Source: Pokkaliibacter plantistimulans
GTDB lineage: Bacteria > Pseudomonadota > Gammaproteobacteria > Pseudomonadales > Balneatricaceae
Reading direction: 5' to 3'
Assembly (NCBI RefSeq): GCF_046844695.1
Contig: NZ_CP177354.1
Location: forward strand, 4,774,001 to 4,838,000
Length of the DNA: 64,000 nucleotides
Below are positions 51,239-60,300 of the stretch, piece after piece (the stretch's first letter is position 1; every line of letters begins with the position of its first letter). The notes beneath the pieces are model-generated. The model did not search any database. It saw nothing but the letters and a program-made list of their open reading frames with translations, and was not told the DNA's origin. The position numbers were made by a program, and so were the translations under genes.

Positions 51239-52519
51239 TTAGCGTGACTTATTCTTGTTGACCACATCGAAGATCACCGCAGCCAGCAGGACCAGACCTT
51301 TGATCACCTGCTGCCATTCGATGCCGATACCGAGGATGGACATACCGTTGTTCATCACCCCCATGATCAGGGCGCCGATGACCGCACCGATGATCTTGCC
51401 GACACCACCGGACATGGACGCACCACCGATAAAGACCGCGGCGATCACATCCAGCTCGAATGCCAGACCGGCCTTGGGCGTGGCGGTATTGAGACGGGCA
51501 GCGAAAATCAGGCCCGCAAGGGCGGCGAGCATGCCCATGTTGACGAAGGTGAGGAAAGTCAGGCGTTCGGTGTTGATACCGGACAGCTTGGCGGCCTTGA
51601 CGTTGCCGCCGATGGCGTAGATCCGACGGCCAAGGGTGGTACGGTTGGTCAGGAAGGTATAGGCGCACATCAGCACACCCATGGTGATCAGCACGTTGGG
51701 CAGACCACGGTATGTCGACAGCAGATAGGAGATATAGATGATGGCCGCCGCGATCAGGCCATTTTTCACCACGTAGAAGGTGAAGGGCTCATCTTCAATG
51801 CCGAACTGCAGCGAACGGGCACGGGCACGGGCGGCCAGAAACACGATGGTGGCCGCGGCAATCACACCCAGCACGATGGCGGTGATATTGGGACGGTCAT
51901 CGCTGAATACATCAGGAATAAAACCGGTGCTCATCAGCTGGAAGCTGGGCGAGAAAGGTCCGACTGACTGGCCTTCCAGCACGGCCAGGGTCAGGCCACG
52001 GAACACCAGCATACCGGCCAGGGTGACGATAAAGGACGGTATCTTCCAGTAGGCAATCCAGTAGCCCTGCGCAGCGCCGATCGCACAGCCAAGCAGCAAA
52101 CAGACCGGCACCACCAGCGCCATCGACCAGCCCCAGTGCACCATCATCACTGCCGCTGCGGCACCGACGAAGCCCACCACCGAGCCCACCGACAGATCGA
52201 TATGACCGGCCACGATTACCAGCAACATGCCGAAGGCCATGATTATGATGTAGCTGTTCTGCAGGAACAGGTTGGTCAGGTTGATGGGACGCATCAGCGT
52301 GCCATCGGTCAGTACCTGAAACAGCCCCATGATCACCACCAGCGCCAGCAGCATGCCGTAGTCACGGAAGTGGTGCTTCATGTGTGCCAGGGCACTGGGT
52401 TTGCTGGCAGCCGCGCTGCTGTCAGACACAGAAGAAGAGTTATTGGACATGGATGAGGTCCCCTGCCCGGCCACGACAGCCTGGGCCTGCCTGTTTTTTA
52501 GCGTTTTTGTCTGGTCCAT
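51239..52519 (-). CDS. gguB: Multiple-monosaccharide ABC transporter permease
   Basis: 426 aa, longer than RbsC permeases, with a ~50-residue Ser/Ala-rich N-terminal extension before the first helix (YGMLLALVVIMGLFQVL). About ten helices follow, with VIVAGHIDLSVGSVVGFVGAAAAV, IVTLAGMLVFRGLTLAVLEG and YAIGGNVKAAKLSGIN. Of two adjacent ATGs, the second (52519) lies 7 bp after GAGGT and is chosen. It pairs with GguA and ChvE. Confidence 0.9.
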   Translation of the reverse strand: MDQTKTLKNRQAQAVVAGQGTSSMSNNSSSVSDSSAAASKPSALAHMKHHFRDYGMLLALVVIMGLFQVLTDGTLMRPINLTNLFLQNSYIIIMAFGMLLVIVAGHIDLSVGSVVGFVGAAAAVMMVHWGWSMALVVPVCLLLGCAIGAAQGYWIAYWKIPSFIVTLAGMLVFRGLTLAVLEGQSVGPFSPSFQLMSTGFIPDVFSDDRPNITAIVLGVIAAATIVFLAARARARSLQFGIEDEPFTFYVVKNGLIAAAIIYISYLLSTYRGLPNVLITMGVLMCAYTFLTNRTTLGRRIYAIGGNVKAAKLSGINTERLTFLTFVNMGMLAALAGLIFAARLNTATPKAGLAFELDVIAAVFIGGASMSGGVGKIIGAVIGALIMGVMNNGMSILGIGIEWQQVIKGLVLLAAVIFDVVNKNKSR

Positions 52520-52533
52520 CGTCATTACCTCGC

Positions 52534-54057
52534 TTACGCCGTGACGATCATCGACATGATCTTTTCCTGACTCGCTTCATGACGGGCCAGTTCGCCGACA
52601 AAGGCGCCTTCGTTCATTACGTAGATGCGGTCACACATCCCCAGCAGCTCAGGCATTTCCGACGAAATCATGATCACGCCCTTACCTTCATCGGCGAGCT
52701 GATTGATGATGCTGTAGATCTCGAACTTGGCCCCGACGTCGATACCGCGGGTCGGTTCATCCAGAATCAGCACCTCAGGCTGAGCAAACAGCCACTTCGA
52801 CAGCACCACCTTCTGCTGGTTGCCGCCGGACAGGTTGACCGTCTTCTGGAACACGCCGGGAGTACGGATACGCAGTGCGGCACGGTAGTCTTCGGAGATC
52901 TTGCGTTCCTGGTTGTCATCGATCACGCCGTGGCTGGAAACCCCTTCGAGGTTCGCCAGGGTGGTATTGCAGAGAATGGTTTCATCAAGAATCAGCCCCA
53001 GCTCCTTGCGGTCTTCGGTGACATAGGCCAGGCCACTGTCAACGGCGCGACGCACGGTGGAGACATCAATCTCCTTGCCACGCAGCTGCACGGAACCGGA
53101 AATATTGCGGCCATAGCTGCGGCCAAACACGCTCATGGCCAGCTCGGTGCGGCCCGCGCCCATCAGGCCCGCAATGCCCACCACTTCACCGGCAGCCACA
53201 CTGAGGCTGACGTTGCGGATCATCTGCCGCTCGGCGCTTTCCGGATGCCAGACGTTCCAGTCGCGGATTTGCAGCAGGGTGTCGCCAATCTTGGGGGTAC
53301 GGGTGGGATAGCGGTGCGCCATATCGCGCCCGACCATGCCACGGATAATGTGCTCTTCGCTGATGCTGTCGGCGTGACAATCCATGGTTTCCACCGAGGT
53401 GCCATCACGCAGCACGGTGATGCTGTCCGCCACGCGGCTGACTTCATTCAGCTTGTGGGATATCAGGATCGACGAGATGCCCTGTGCACGGAACTCCAGC
53501 AGCAGATCCAGCAGCTTCTGGCTGTCGTTCTCCTGCAGGGCGGCGGTGGGCTCGTCGAGAATCAGCAATTTGACGTCTTTGGCCAGCGCCTTGGCGATCT
53601 CCACCAACTGCTGTTTACCTACGCCCAGTTTTTCCACCAGCGTGGAAGGGGTTTCACTCAGGCCGACTTTTTTCAGCAGCGCTTCGGTGCGCTTGAATAC
53701 CGACGGCCAGTCGATGATGCCATGGCTGGCAATTTCGTTACCCAGAAACAGGTTTTCGGCAATGGACAACAAAGGCACCAGTGCCAGTTCCTGATGAATA
53801 ATGATGATGCCTTCCCGCTCGCTGTCGGCGATGCCGCCGAAGCTCATGGTGCGGCCTTCATAGACGATGTCACCGTCGTAGCTGCCATGGGGGTAGACGC
53901 CACTCAGGACTTTCATCAGGGTGGACTTGCCTGCACCGTTCTCGCCGCACAGGGCGTGGATTTCACCACGACGTACCTTGAGATTGACATTATCCAGCGC
54001 CTTCACGCCGGGGAATGTCTTGGTGATGCCACGCATCTCCAGAATGATATCTTGCAT
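52534..54057 (-). CDS. gguA: Multiple-monosaccharide ABC transporter ATP-binding protein
   Basis: 507 aa with two nucleotide-binding domains. Domain 1: GENGAGKSTLMKVLSG, LGVGKQQLVEIAKAL and LLILDEPTAALQE. Domain 2: GLMGAGRTELAMSVFG, NLSGGNQQKVVLSKWL and VLILDEPTRGIDVGAK. The opening ILEMRGITKTFPGVKALDNVNLKVRRGEIHALCGENG is typical of GguA/MmsA. It powers import of aldoses such as galactose, arabinose and xylose. It lies 14 bp before gguB and 175 bp after chvE. Confidence 0.92.
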   Translation of the reverse strand: MQDIILEMRGITKTFPGVKALDNVNLKVRRGEIHALCGENGAGKSTLMKVLSGVYPHGSYDGDIVYEGRTMSFGGIADSEREGIIIIHQELALVPLLSIAENLFLGNEIASHGIIDWPSVFKRTEALLKKVGLSETPSTLVEKLGVGKQQLVEIAKALAKDVKLLILDEPTAALQENDSQKLLDLLLEFRAQGISSILISHKLNEVSRVADSITVLRDGTSVETMDCHADSISEEHIIRGMVGRDMAHRYPTRTPKIGDTLLQIRDWNVWHPESAERQMIRNVSLSVAAGEVVGIAGLMGAGRTELAMSVFGRSYGRNISGSVQLRGKEIDVSTVRRAVDSGLAYVTEDRKELGLILDETILCNTTLANLEGVSSHGVIDDNQERKISEDYRAALRIRTPGVFQKTVNLSGGNQQKVVLSKWLFAQPEVLILDEPTRGIDVGAKFEIYSIINQLADEGKGVIMISSEMPELLGMCDRIYVMNEGAFVGELARHEASQEKIMSMIVTA

Positions 54058-54232
54058 AGGAGTGTCCGCTCAGGCGGATGCGCCCACCTTCAGCGGCGGC
54101 GCATCGTATTACCGAGAAATCGTGATAGTGCTGTACAGAGGACGGAGGCCAGTGCACCTGCCCAGCCAGTCAGAGACAGGGCCAGGCCGTCCGTCCGAAC
54201 AGGCCGTTGTCAGCCTGTTCAGCAGAGGTGGG

Positions 54233-55288
54233 TTACTGGATCTGATCCTTTTTGTAGTAACCGCTGTCGATCAGCACTTTTTCCCAGTTGCTCTTGTCGA
54301 CGGTGACCGGCTCAAGCAGGTAGGAAGGCACCACTTTCACCCCGTTGTTGTAGGTGGTGGTGTCGTTGATTTCGGGGGTACTGCCATTCAGCAGCGCCTT
54401 GACCATGCCCACAGTGACGCCTGCCAGCTGACGGGTATCCTTGAAGATGGTGGAGTACTGCTCGCCCGCCAGAATGGATTTCACTGAAGGTACTTCAGCA
54501 TCCTGACCGGTCACGATGGGCATGGGCAGATCGCCTGAGCCGTAGCCCACGCCTTTCAGAGAAGACAGGATACCGATGGAGATACCGTCATAGGGTGACA
54601 GCACGCCATCGACGTGTTTCTTGGTGTAGTTGGCAGACAGCAGGTTATCCATACGTGCCTGAGCGGTAGCACCGTCCCAGCGCAGGGTACCGACCTTGTC
54701 CATGCCCATCTGACCGGACACCACGCTGATCTCGCCTTTGTCGATCATCGGTTGCAGGACAGACATGGCGCCGTTGTAGAAGAAGTAAGCGTTGTTGTCG
54801 TCAGGAGAGCCGCCGAACAGCTCAATGTTGTAAGGGCCTTTACCACGGGCTTCCATCCCTTTCACCAGCGACTGCGCCTGCAGTACACCGACCTTGAAGT
54901 TATCGAAGGTGGCGTAGTAATCGACGTACTTGCTGTCACGGATCAGACGGTCATAAGCGATCACCTTGATACCGGCGGCATGGGCATTTTCCAGCGCGTT
55001 GGTCAGGGTGGTGCCATCGATGGCGGCGATGACCAGTACATCAACCCCTTTGGTCATCATGTTTTCGATCTGCGCCACCTGGTTGGGAATGTCATCCTCG
55101 GCGTATTGCAGATCGGTTTTGAAGCCTGCTTTTTCGAACTGATCGACCATGTTGTTGCCATCGGCGATCCAGCGTGCTGACGACTTGGTCGGCATGGAAA
55201 TCCCGACCACTCCGGCAGCCTGCACAGCAGAGGTAAGCATCGCGGTTCCCAGAGCCATTGCGGCTATGAGTTTTTTGACGTGTTTCAT
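54233..55288 (-). CDS. chvE: ChvE-like multiple sugar-binding periplasmic protein
   Basis: 351 aa from the ATG at 55288, which follows AGGAGAAGCTA; an in-frame ATG 11 codons upstream is less likely. Signal peptide MKHVKKLIAAMALGTAMLTSAVQA. The mature start GVVGISMPTKSSARWIADGNNMV and later DVLVIAAIDGTTLTNALENA, IAYDRLIRDSKYVDYYATFDN, ELFGGSPDDNNAYFFYNGAM and PIVTGQDAEVPSVKSI match ChvE/MmsB proteins, which bind several aldoses. First gene of the operon; divergent from the LysR regulator. Confidence 0.92.
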   Translation of the reverse strand: MKHVKKLIAAMALGTAMLTSAVQAAGVVGISMPTKSSARWIADGNNMVDQFEKAGFKTDLQYAEDDIPNQVAQIENMMTKGVDVLVIAAIDGTTLTNALENAHAAGIKVIAYDRLIRDSKYVDYYATFDNFKVGVLQAQSLVKGMEARGKGPYNIELFGGSPDDNNAYFFYNGAMSVLQPMIDKGEISVVSGQMGMDKVGTLRWDGATAQARMDNLLSANYTKKHVDGVLSPYDGISIGILSSLKGVGYGSGDLPMPIVTGQDAEVPSVKSILAGEQYSTIFKDTRQLAGVTVGMVKALLNGSTPEINDTTTYNNGVKVVPSYLLEPVTVDKSNWEKVLIDSGYYKKDQIQ

Positions 55289-55644
55289 TAGCTTCTCCTG
55301 ATTGCGACCCCGGTAGCGCATCGTTGTACGTACGCTGGTTACCTGAGCCGCCGTTATTTTTATCGTTCAGCCAAAGAGCCTGTGATGAACCTGACCGCCA
55401 GCAGACAGTGCGAATATGCTGGCCACAGCAAGTTCAGTATTAGGCACTGAATGAAGATAGGCGCCCTTTCCATACCAATCAAATGCAATTTTTGTAGAGT
55501 TGCATAACAAAATTGTTATGCATAAATCTCGACAACTCGCCACCAACCAGCCACCATTACACGACACCTTTTGAAACCCTGGGTATCAGGGCGCAAATCA
55601 TGCTCCAGCTCTGTCCCCCTACAACCATAACAACAGGCAAAGAC
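55289..55644. promoter_or_regulatory. Divergent chvE/gbpR control region with LysR-type palindrome
   Basis: A 356-bp gene-free region. At 55501-55522 there is a perfect inverted repeat, TGCATAACAA-AA-TTGTTATGCA, containing the T-N11-A layout of LysR-type operators (ATAACAAAATTGTTAT). It lies in AT-rich DNA about 210 bp upstream of chvE and 120 bp upstream of the regulator start, a usual spot for an activator/repressor site in a divergent pair. Confidence 0.65.
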
Positions 55645-56583
55645 ATGGACATTGGCATCGCCAAAAACCTGAAAATCAATCAGTTACGTCTGATCTCCGC
55701 CATTGCCGAGCACGGCCAGCTGGGCCTGGCTGCCGACGAACTGACGCTGACCCAACCCGCCGCGTCACGCATGCTGTCGGAAATTGAAAATACTCTGGGT
55801 GCCAAACTGTTCGAGCGTCACGCCAAAGGTATGGTGCCGACACTGATTGGCCGTGCACTGGCCCAGCGTTCACACAACCTGCTGGTGGAACTGCGCGACC
55901 TGTCACGGGATGTAGAAGAACTGAAAGGCGGTGAAGGCGGCATCACCACCGTGGGTGCGGTCACCGGGGCGGCGGTCGGTTTCGTGATTCCGGCCATACG
56001 CCAGCTGAAGGCCATCTCCCCCAAGGCGGAAATTCATATCAACGTCGAATCCAGCGAAGTGCTGGTGCATGATCTGGCCGCAGGCAAGAACGACTTTGTC
56101 CTTGCCCGTTTGCCAAGGGGCGTCGATCCGTCAGACTTTGAGATTCATCCGGCACGCACCGAAGTGGTCAATCTGGTGGTGCGTGAGGATCACCCGCTGG
56201 CCTATGTTGATCAGGTCACAATCAGTGATCTGTCCGGCTACGAATGGGTGATGCAGAGCCATCGCGCGCCGATCCGCGAGGCGGTCGAAAGCGCCTTTCT
56301 CAGTGCCGGTGCGGCCCTGCCCACCAATATCACTAACACCACCTCGCTGCTGGCGATGATCGCCATTCTGGTGTCATCTTCCGCTATCGCGCCGCTGGCC
56401 AGTGAAGTGCCGGATCTGCTGCTGGGGGACAAGGTGGGTGCCCGGTTGCGGGTACTGCCGCTGAAGACCCGCATCGTGATGTCACCCTACTACCTGCTGC
56501 TGGTCAAAGGCCGCCAGCTGTCGCCGGTGGCCAACCGCCTCAAGGCGCTGGTGACGATGGAACTGAGCAAGGGGAACCGGTAA
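55645..56583 (+). CDS. gbpR: LysR-type regulator of the sugar operon (GbpR-like)
   Basis: 312 aa from the ATG at 55645 (the longer frame crosses the operator). HTH: NQLRLISAIAEHGQLGLAADELTLTQPAASRMLSEIENTLGAKLFERHAKGMVPT, followed by a LysR effector domain (VGAVTGAAVGFVIPAIRQL, VLVHDLAAGKNDFVLARLPRG, NLVVREDHPLAYVDQV). GbpR in Agrobacterium is encoded divergently next to chvE and controls it in response to sugars; the arrangement is the same here. It probably regulates the whole chvE-to-ALDH series. Confidence 0.87.
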   Translation: MDIGIAKNLKINQLRLISAIAEHGQLGLAADELTLTQPAASRMLSEIENTLGAKLFERHAKGMVPTLIGRALAQRSHNLLVELRDLSRDVEELKGGEGGITTVGAVTGAAVGFVIPAIRQLKAISPKAEIHINVESSEVLVHDLAAGKNDFVLARLPRGVDPSDFEIHPARTEVVNLVVREDHPLAYVDQVTISDLSGYEWVMQSHRAPIREAVESAFLSAGAALPTNITNTTSLLAMIAILVSSSAIAPLASEVPDLLLGDKVGARLRVLPLKTRIVMSPYYLLLVKGRQLSPVANRLKALVTMELSKGNR

Positions 56584-56632
56584 AGGTCAGGGAGCGGTCA
56601 AGCAGGTGCTATCAATTACCTCAGGCAGGTGA

Positions 56633-57136
56633 TTACCTGCACTGAAACAACGCTGCCGCCAGCTCGGTAACCCAGACTTTCTGCTCCTCAGTATCAGGCA
56701 CCTCCACGCCCCGCTTGGCCGACACCAGCGCAAAGGCATCCCCGGCCGAATAGCCAGCGGCTATCAGCAGGCTGGCGGCGGCGATACCAGTACGACCAAT
56801 TCCGGCACGGCAGTGCACGACGACCTGTGCTCCAGCGCTGATCTGCCCCAGCAGATCATGAATAAACCCTACAAACTGAACCTTATCCGCGGGCAAACCG
56901 CGGTCTGCAACAGGATACGACCGGAACTCCATACCATGCCGCTGCGCCAGTGACGCCTCCTGCTCCAGCCCCACCTAACAGGCTTCATGCCACTCCAGCA
57001 ACGACACCATCAGACTGATGCCGGAACGGGCAATACTGGCAAACTCCTCGTCAACCCATTCACCGGCAACAGGTTTGGCCATCACATACAGCTGCCCAAG
57101 GCCAAGAGCGGCAACGAAATAGGGAATTGAGTTCAT
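56633..57136 (-). pseudogene. Dual-specificity/tyrosine protein phosphatase gene with in-frame amber stop
   Basis: Reading from the ATG at 57136 gives MNSIPYFVAALGLGQLYVMA ... SLMVSLLEWHEAC (53 codons), then TAG at 56975-56977, then the same frame continues VGLEQEASLAQRHGMEFRSYPV to a stop at 56633. The second part has the phosphatase loop HCRAGIGRT and the following ExxKRGVEVPDTEEQK-like region. The two halves together have the length (167 aa) and order of a small cysteine phosphatase, so a single-base change to TAG is the likely cause. A GTG right after the stop could restart the catalytic part, but the general-acid region would be affected little; a truncated active protein cannot be excluded. 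Confidence 0.75.
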
Positions 57137-57354
57137 AGGGGAAGACCAACGAAAGATTTGAATACCAGGTAGTTGATCATCACAGTGGCAGAGGTACGCA
57201 CTGCTGGCTAACCTTGTAGCACACCCTTTTTTTGACTGCGGTTCTCTGCGGTATATAAATCAACAGGTTAGCGAGTGCGTTAAAAAAAAGGGTTACTTCC
57301 ATAAAATGGCACCTTGCTCTTTAACAATCAGCAGTTTATACAGACTTAGCTCTA
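57137..57354 (+). promoter_or_regulatory. CRISPR leader
   Basis: 218 bp, AT-rich towards the array, with AAAAAAAAGGGTTACTTCC, AATGGCACC and TTGCTCTTTAACAATC before the first repeat. No gene. It sits at the end opposite the degenerate repeat, so transcription and spacer insertion should start here. Confidence 0.7.
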
Positions 57355-60300
57355 GTTCACTGCCGAATAGGCAGCTCAGAAAATTCTGAGTGATGATGGT
57401 GTCGAGGCTTTGGTGTTCACTGCCGAATAGGCAGCTCAGAAAAGCCCTCCTCATACTCGATCAGACTGATGATAGTTCACTGCCGAATAGGCAGCTCAGA
57501 AACACACGGGCGTAGTCTCTGGCGGCGATAATACGTTCACTGCCGAATAGGCAGCTCAGAAATGAGCGCGACGCGTTCAGGCGTGTGCGCGGTGGTTCAC
57601 TGCCGAATAGGCAGCTCAGAAATTTGAGTGTGCCATCATCCGCAGGATTGCGGCGTTCACTGCCGAATAGGCAGCTCAGAAACTGATAGCGGGCACCGGC
57701 AGATGCGATAGGACGTTCACTGCCGAATAGGCAGCTCAGAAATCATCAGTAAACGTCCGCGCATTGGCCTTCACGTTCACTGCCGAATAGGCAGCTCAGA
57801 AAATGCCAAGTTGTTGCATATAATGGTAACCGCAGTTCACTGCCGAATAGGCAGCTCAGAAAAGGCGGTGCTGATGGTTGCGGCAGAGCTTGGCGTTCAC
57901 TGCCGAATAGGCAGCTCAGAAAGTGGATCATTGAATTGCATTGCCTGGCAGCGGGTTCACTGCCGAATAGGCAGCTCAGAAAAAGAAAAATCGGGGTCCG
58001 TATTGTCATACAGCGTTCACTGCCGAATAGGCAGCTCAGAAACAGGATCCTGCGGGTTAGTCTCTCCGCAGGAAGTTCACTGCCGAATAGGCAGCTCAGA
58101 AAGTGCTAGTAGTTGTCGTTGACGTTTCTGTTTCGTTCACTGCCGAATAGGCAGCTCAGAAATGAGTATTGCCAGACGTGTTCACTGCCGTCTGGTTCAC
58201 TGCCGAATAGGCAGCTCAGAAAAGACGTGTTCACTGCCGTCTGCAACGATGACAGTTCACTGCCGAATAGGCAGCTCAGAAAACTACGAGGATGCCAGCA
58301 TGATCAACGCACACGTTCACTGCCGAATAGGCAGCTCAGAAAATCGATAAAGTGCGGGCCGCGCTGGCAGATGGGTTCACTGCCGAATAGGCAGCTCAGA
58401 AAAGTGAAGTAAATGACAGCCTCTGCATCACCAAGTTCACTGCCGAATAGGCAGCTCAGAAACAAAAACTCCCCGTCGCAGTTGGTTATCTGGTGTTCAC
58501 TGCCGAATAGGCAGCTCAGAAAATGGGGAGTTGCCGACGACGCCGGAAGAGCCGGTTCACTGCCGAATAGGCAGCTCAGAAAACATCGCTGATACGCGTT
58601 GCAGCGGCCACGTAGTTCACTGCCGAATAGGCAGCTCAGAAATCGCCACGACAAACCAAGCCAGCTATCCAGACGTTCACTGCCGAATAGGCAGCTCAGA
58701 AATTCCCCAGCACCAGTGGCACCGGGGTTTCGTTGTTCACTGCCGAATAGGCAGCTCAGAAACAGGTCTTTAGCGTCAGACGGCCAAGTAATGGGTTCAC
58801 TGCCGAATAGGCAGCTCAGAAAGTTTGAAGACACCGCTGCTAAAAAGGCGGTATGTTCACTGCCGAATAGGCAGCTCAGAAAGTACCGCTCATCGTCGTG
58901 ACGACAGTAATTGTGTTCACTGCCGAATAGGCAGCTCAGAAATCACACAGTACGCCGGGGTCTACGGTGCAGGGGTTCACTGCCGAATAGGCAGCTCAGA
59001 AAAACAGGGTGGCCATTCAATTTATACGCTGCGTGTTCACTGCCGAATAGGCAGCTCAGAAAGCAGGGTCCGGCGGCTATCAACAGGTGGCCCAGTTCAC
59101 TGCCGAATAGGCAGCTCAGAAACAGGATCCTGCGGGTCAGTTTCTCTGCAGGGAGTTCACTGCCGAATAGGCAGCTCAGAAATGACTGCGTTCGGCTTAG
59201 CGGTGGGCGATCTGGTTCACTGCCGAATAGGCAGCTCAGAAAGTTCAAATTCGTGTGGGCCGCGTTAAACACGAGTTCACTGCCGAATAGGCAGCTCAGA
59301 AAACGTTACAGGCATTGGAGGAGAACCGCCGTCCGTTCACTGCCGAATAGGCAGCTCAGAAAGTTGGAGACGGTGTATTTGAAGTTGCCGGGGTGTTCAC
59401 TGCCGAATAGGCAGCTCAGAAATCAGCCCGGGCTGTCTGCTCGGTGGTGATGGCGTTCACTGCCGAATAGGCAGCTCAGAAATAGAGAAAATGAAGGTGT
59501 TCCGCCAATAGCACTGTTCACTGCCGAATAGGCAGCTCAGAAATACTTGCTGCGGGATAGTCAAACCATCTGGGAGTTCACTGCCGAATAGGCAGCTCAG
59601 AAAGATTTATTTGATACCTTTAAGAATAAATTCCTGTTCACTGCCGAATAGGCAGCTCAGAAATCAATAGCCCGCTTAACGTAAACGGGTGAGGAGTTCA
59701 CTGCCGAATAGGCAGCTCAGAAATGCTGCTTGGCCAGCAGCGAATACAGGCGGGTGTTCACTGCCGAATAGGCAGCTCAGAAAGTCAGCACCCCGTCAGA
59801 TAGGGCTGACTCCACGTTCACTGCCGAATAGGCAGCTCAGAAAAAATGGGAAATTGAGCCGAAGTCTTCCGGTACGTTCACTGCCGAATAGGCAGCTCAG
59901 AAACCGGAGTTCCGGGGTAAAGTGTGGGTGTCACTGTTCACTGCCGAATAGGCAGCTCAGAAATGCTAAGAGAGATCGCACAGTTCAAAGGTCAAGTTCA
60001 CTGCCGAATAGGCAGCTCAGAAAACTCGGATATCAGAGACGTTTTTAGGGGACTTGTTCACTGCCGAATAGGCAGCTCAGAAAATCACACGAGCTACCAT
60101 AGCAGCTGTAGAGATGTTCACTGCCGAATAGGCAGCTCAGAAAATTGTCGATGTGCGCTTGCCCATGAACAACCAAGTTCACTGCCGAATAGGCAGCTCA
60201 GAAAAATTCCAGCTCCTCCAGCTCTGGCACGAAAACGTTCACTGCCGAATAGGCAGCTCAGAAAAGCTCCTGGTTGTTCATGGGCAGGCGCACATCGTTC

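Noticed and set aside
58163..58194. A partial or degenerate extra repeat within the array at spacer 14
   Set aside because: Only 11 nt match, the spacer has normal length 32 and shares its sequence with spacer 15, so it is spacer content, not a broken repeat.
60205..60296. Spacers 48 and 49 as a further overlapping pair (both contain AGCTCCT)
   Set aside because: Only 7 nt are shared and the flanks differ; chance is sufficient.
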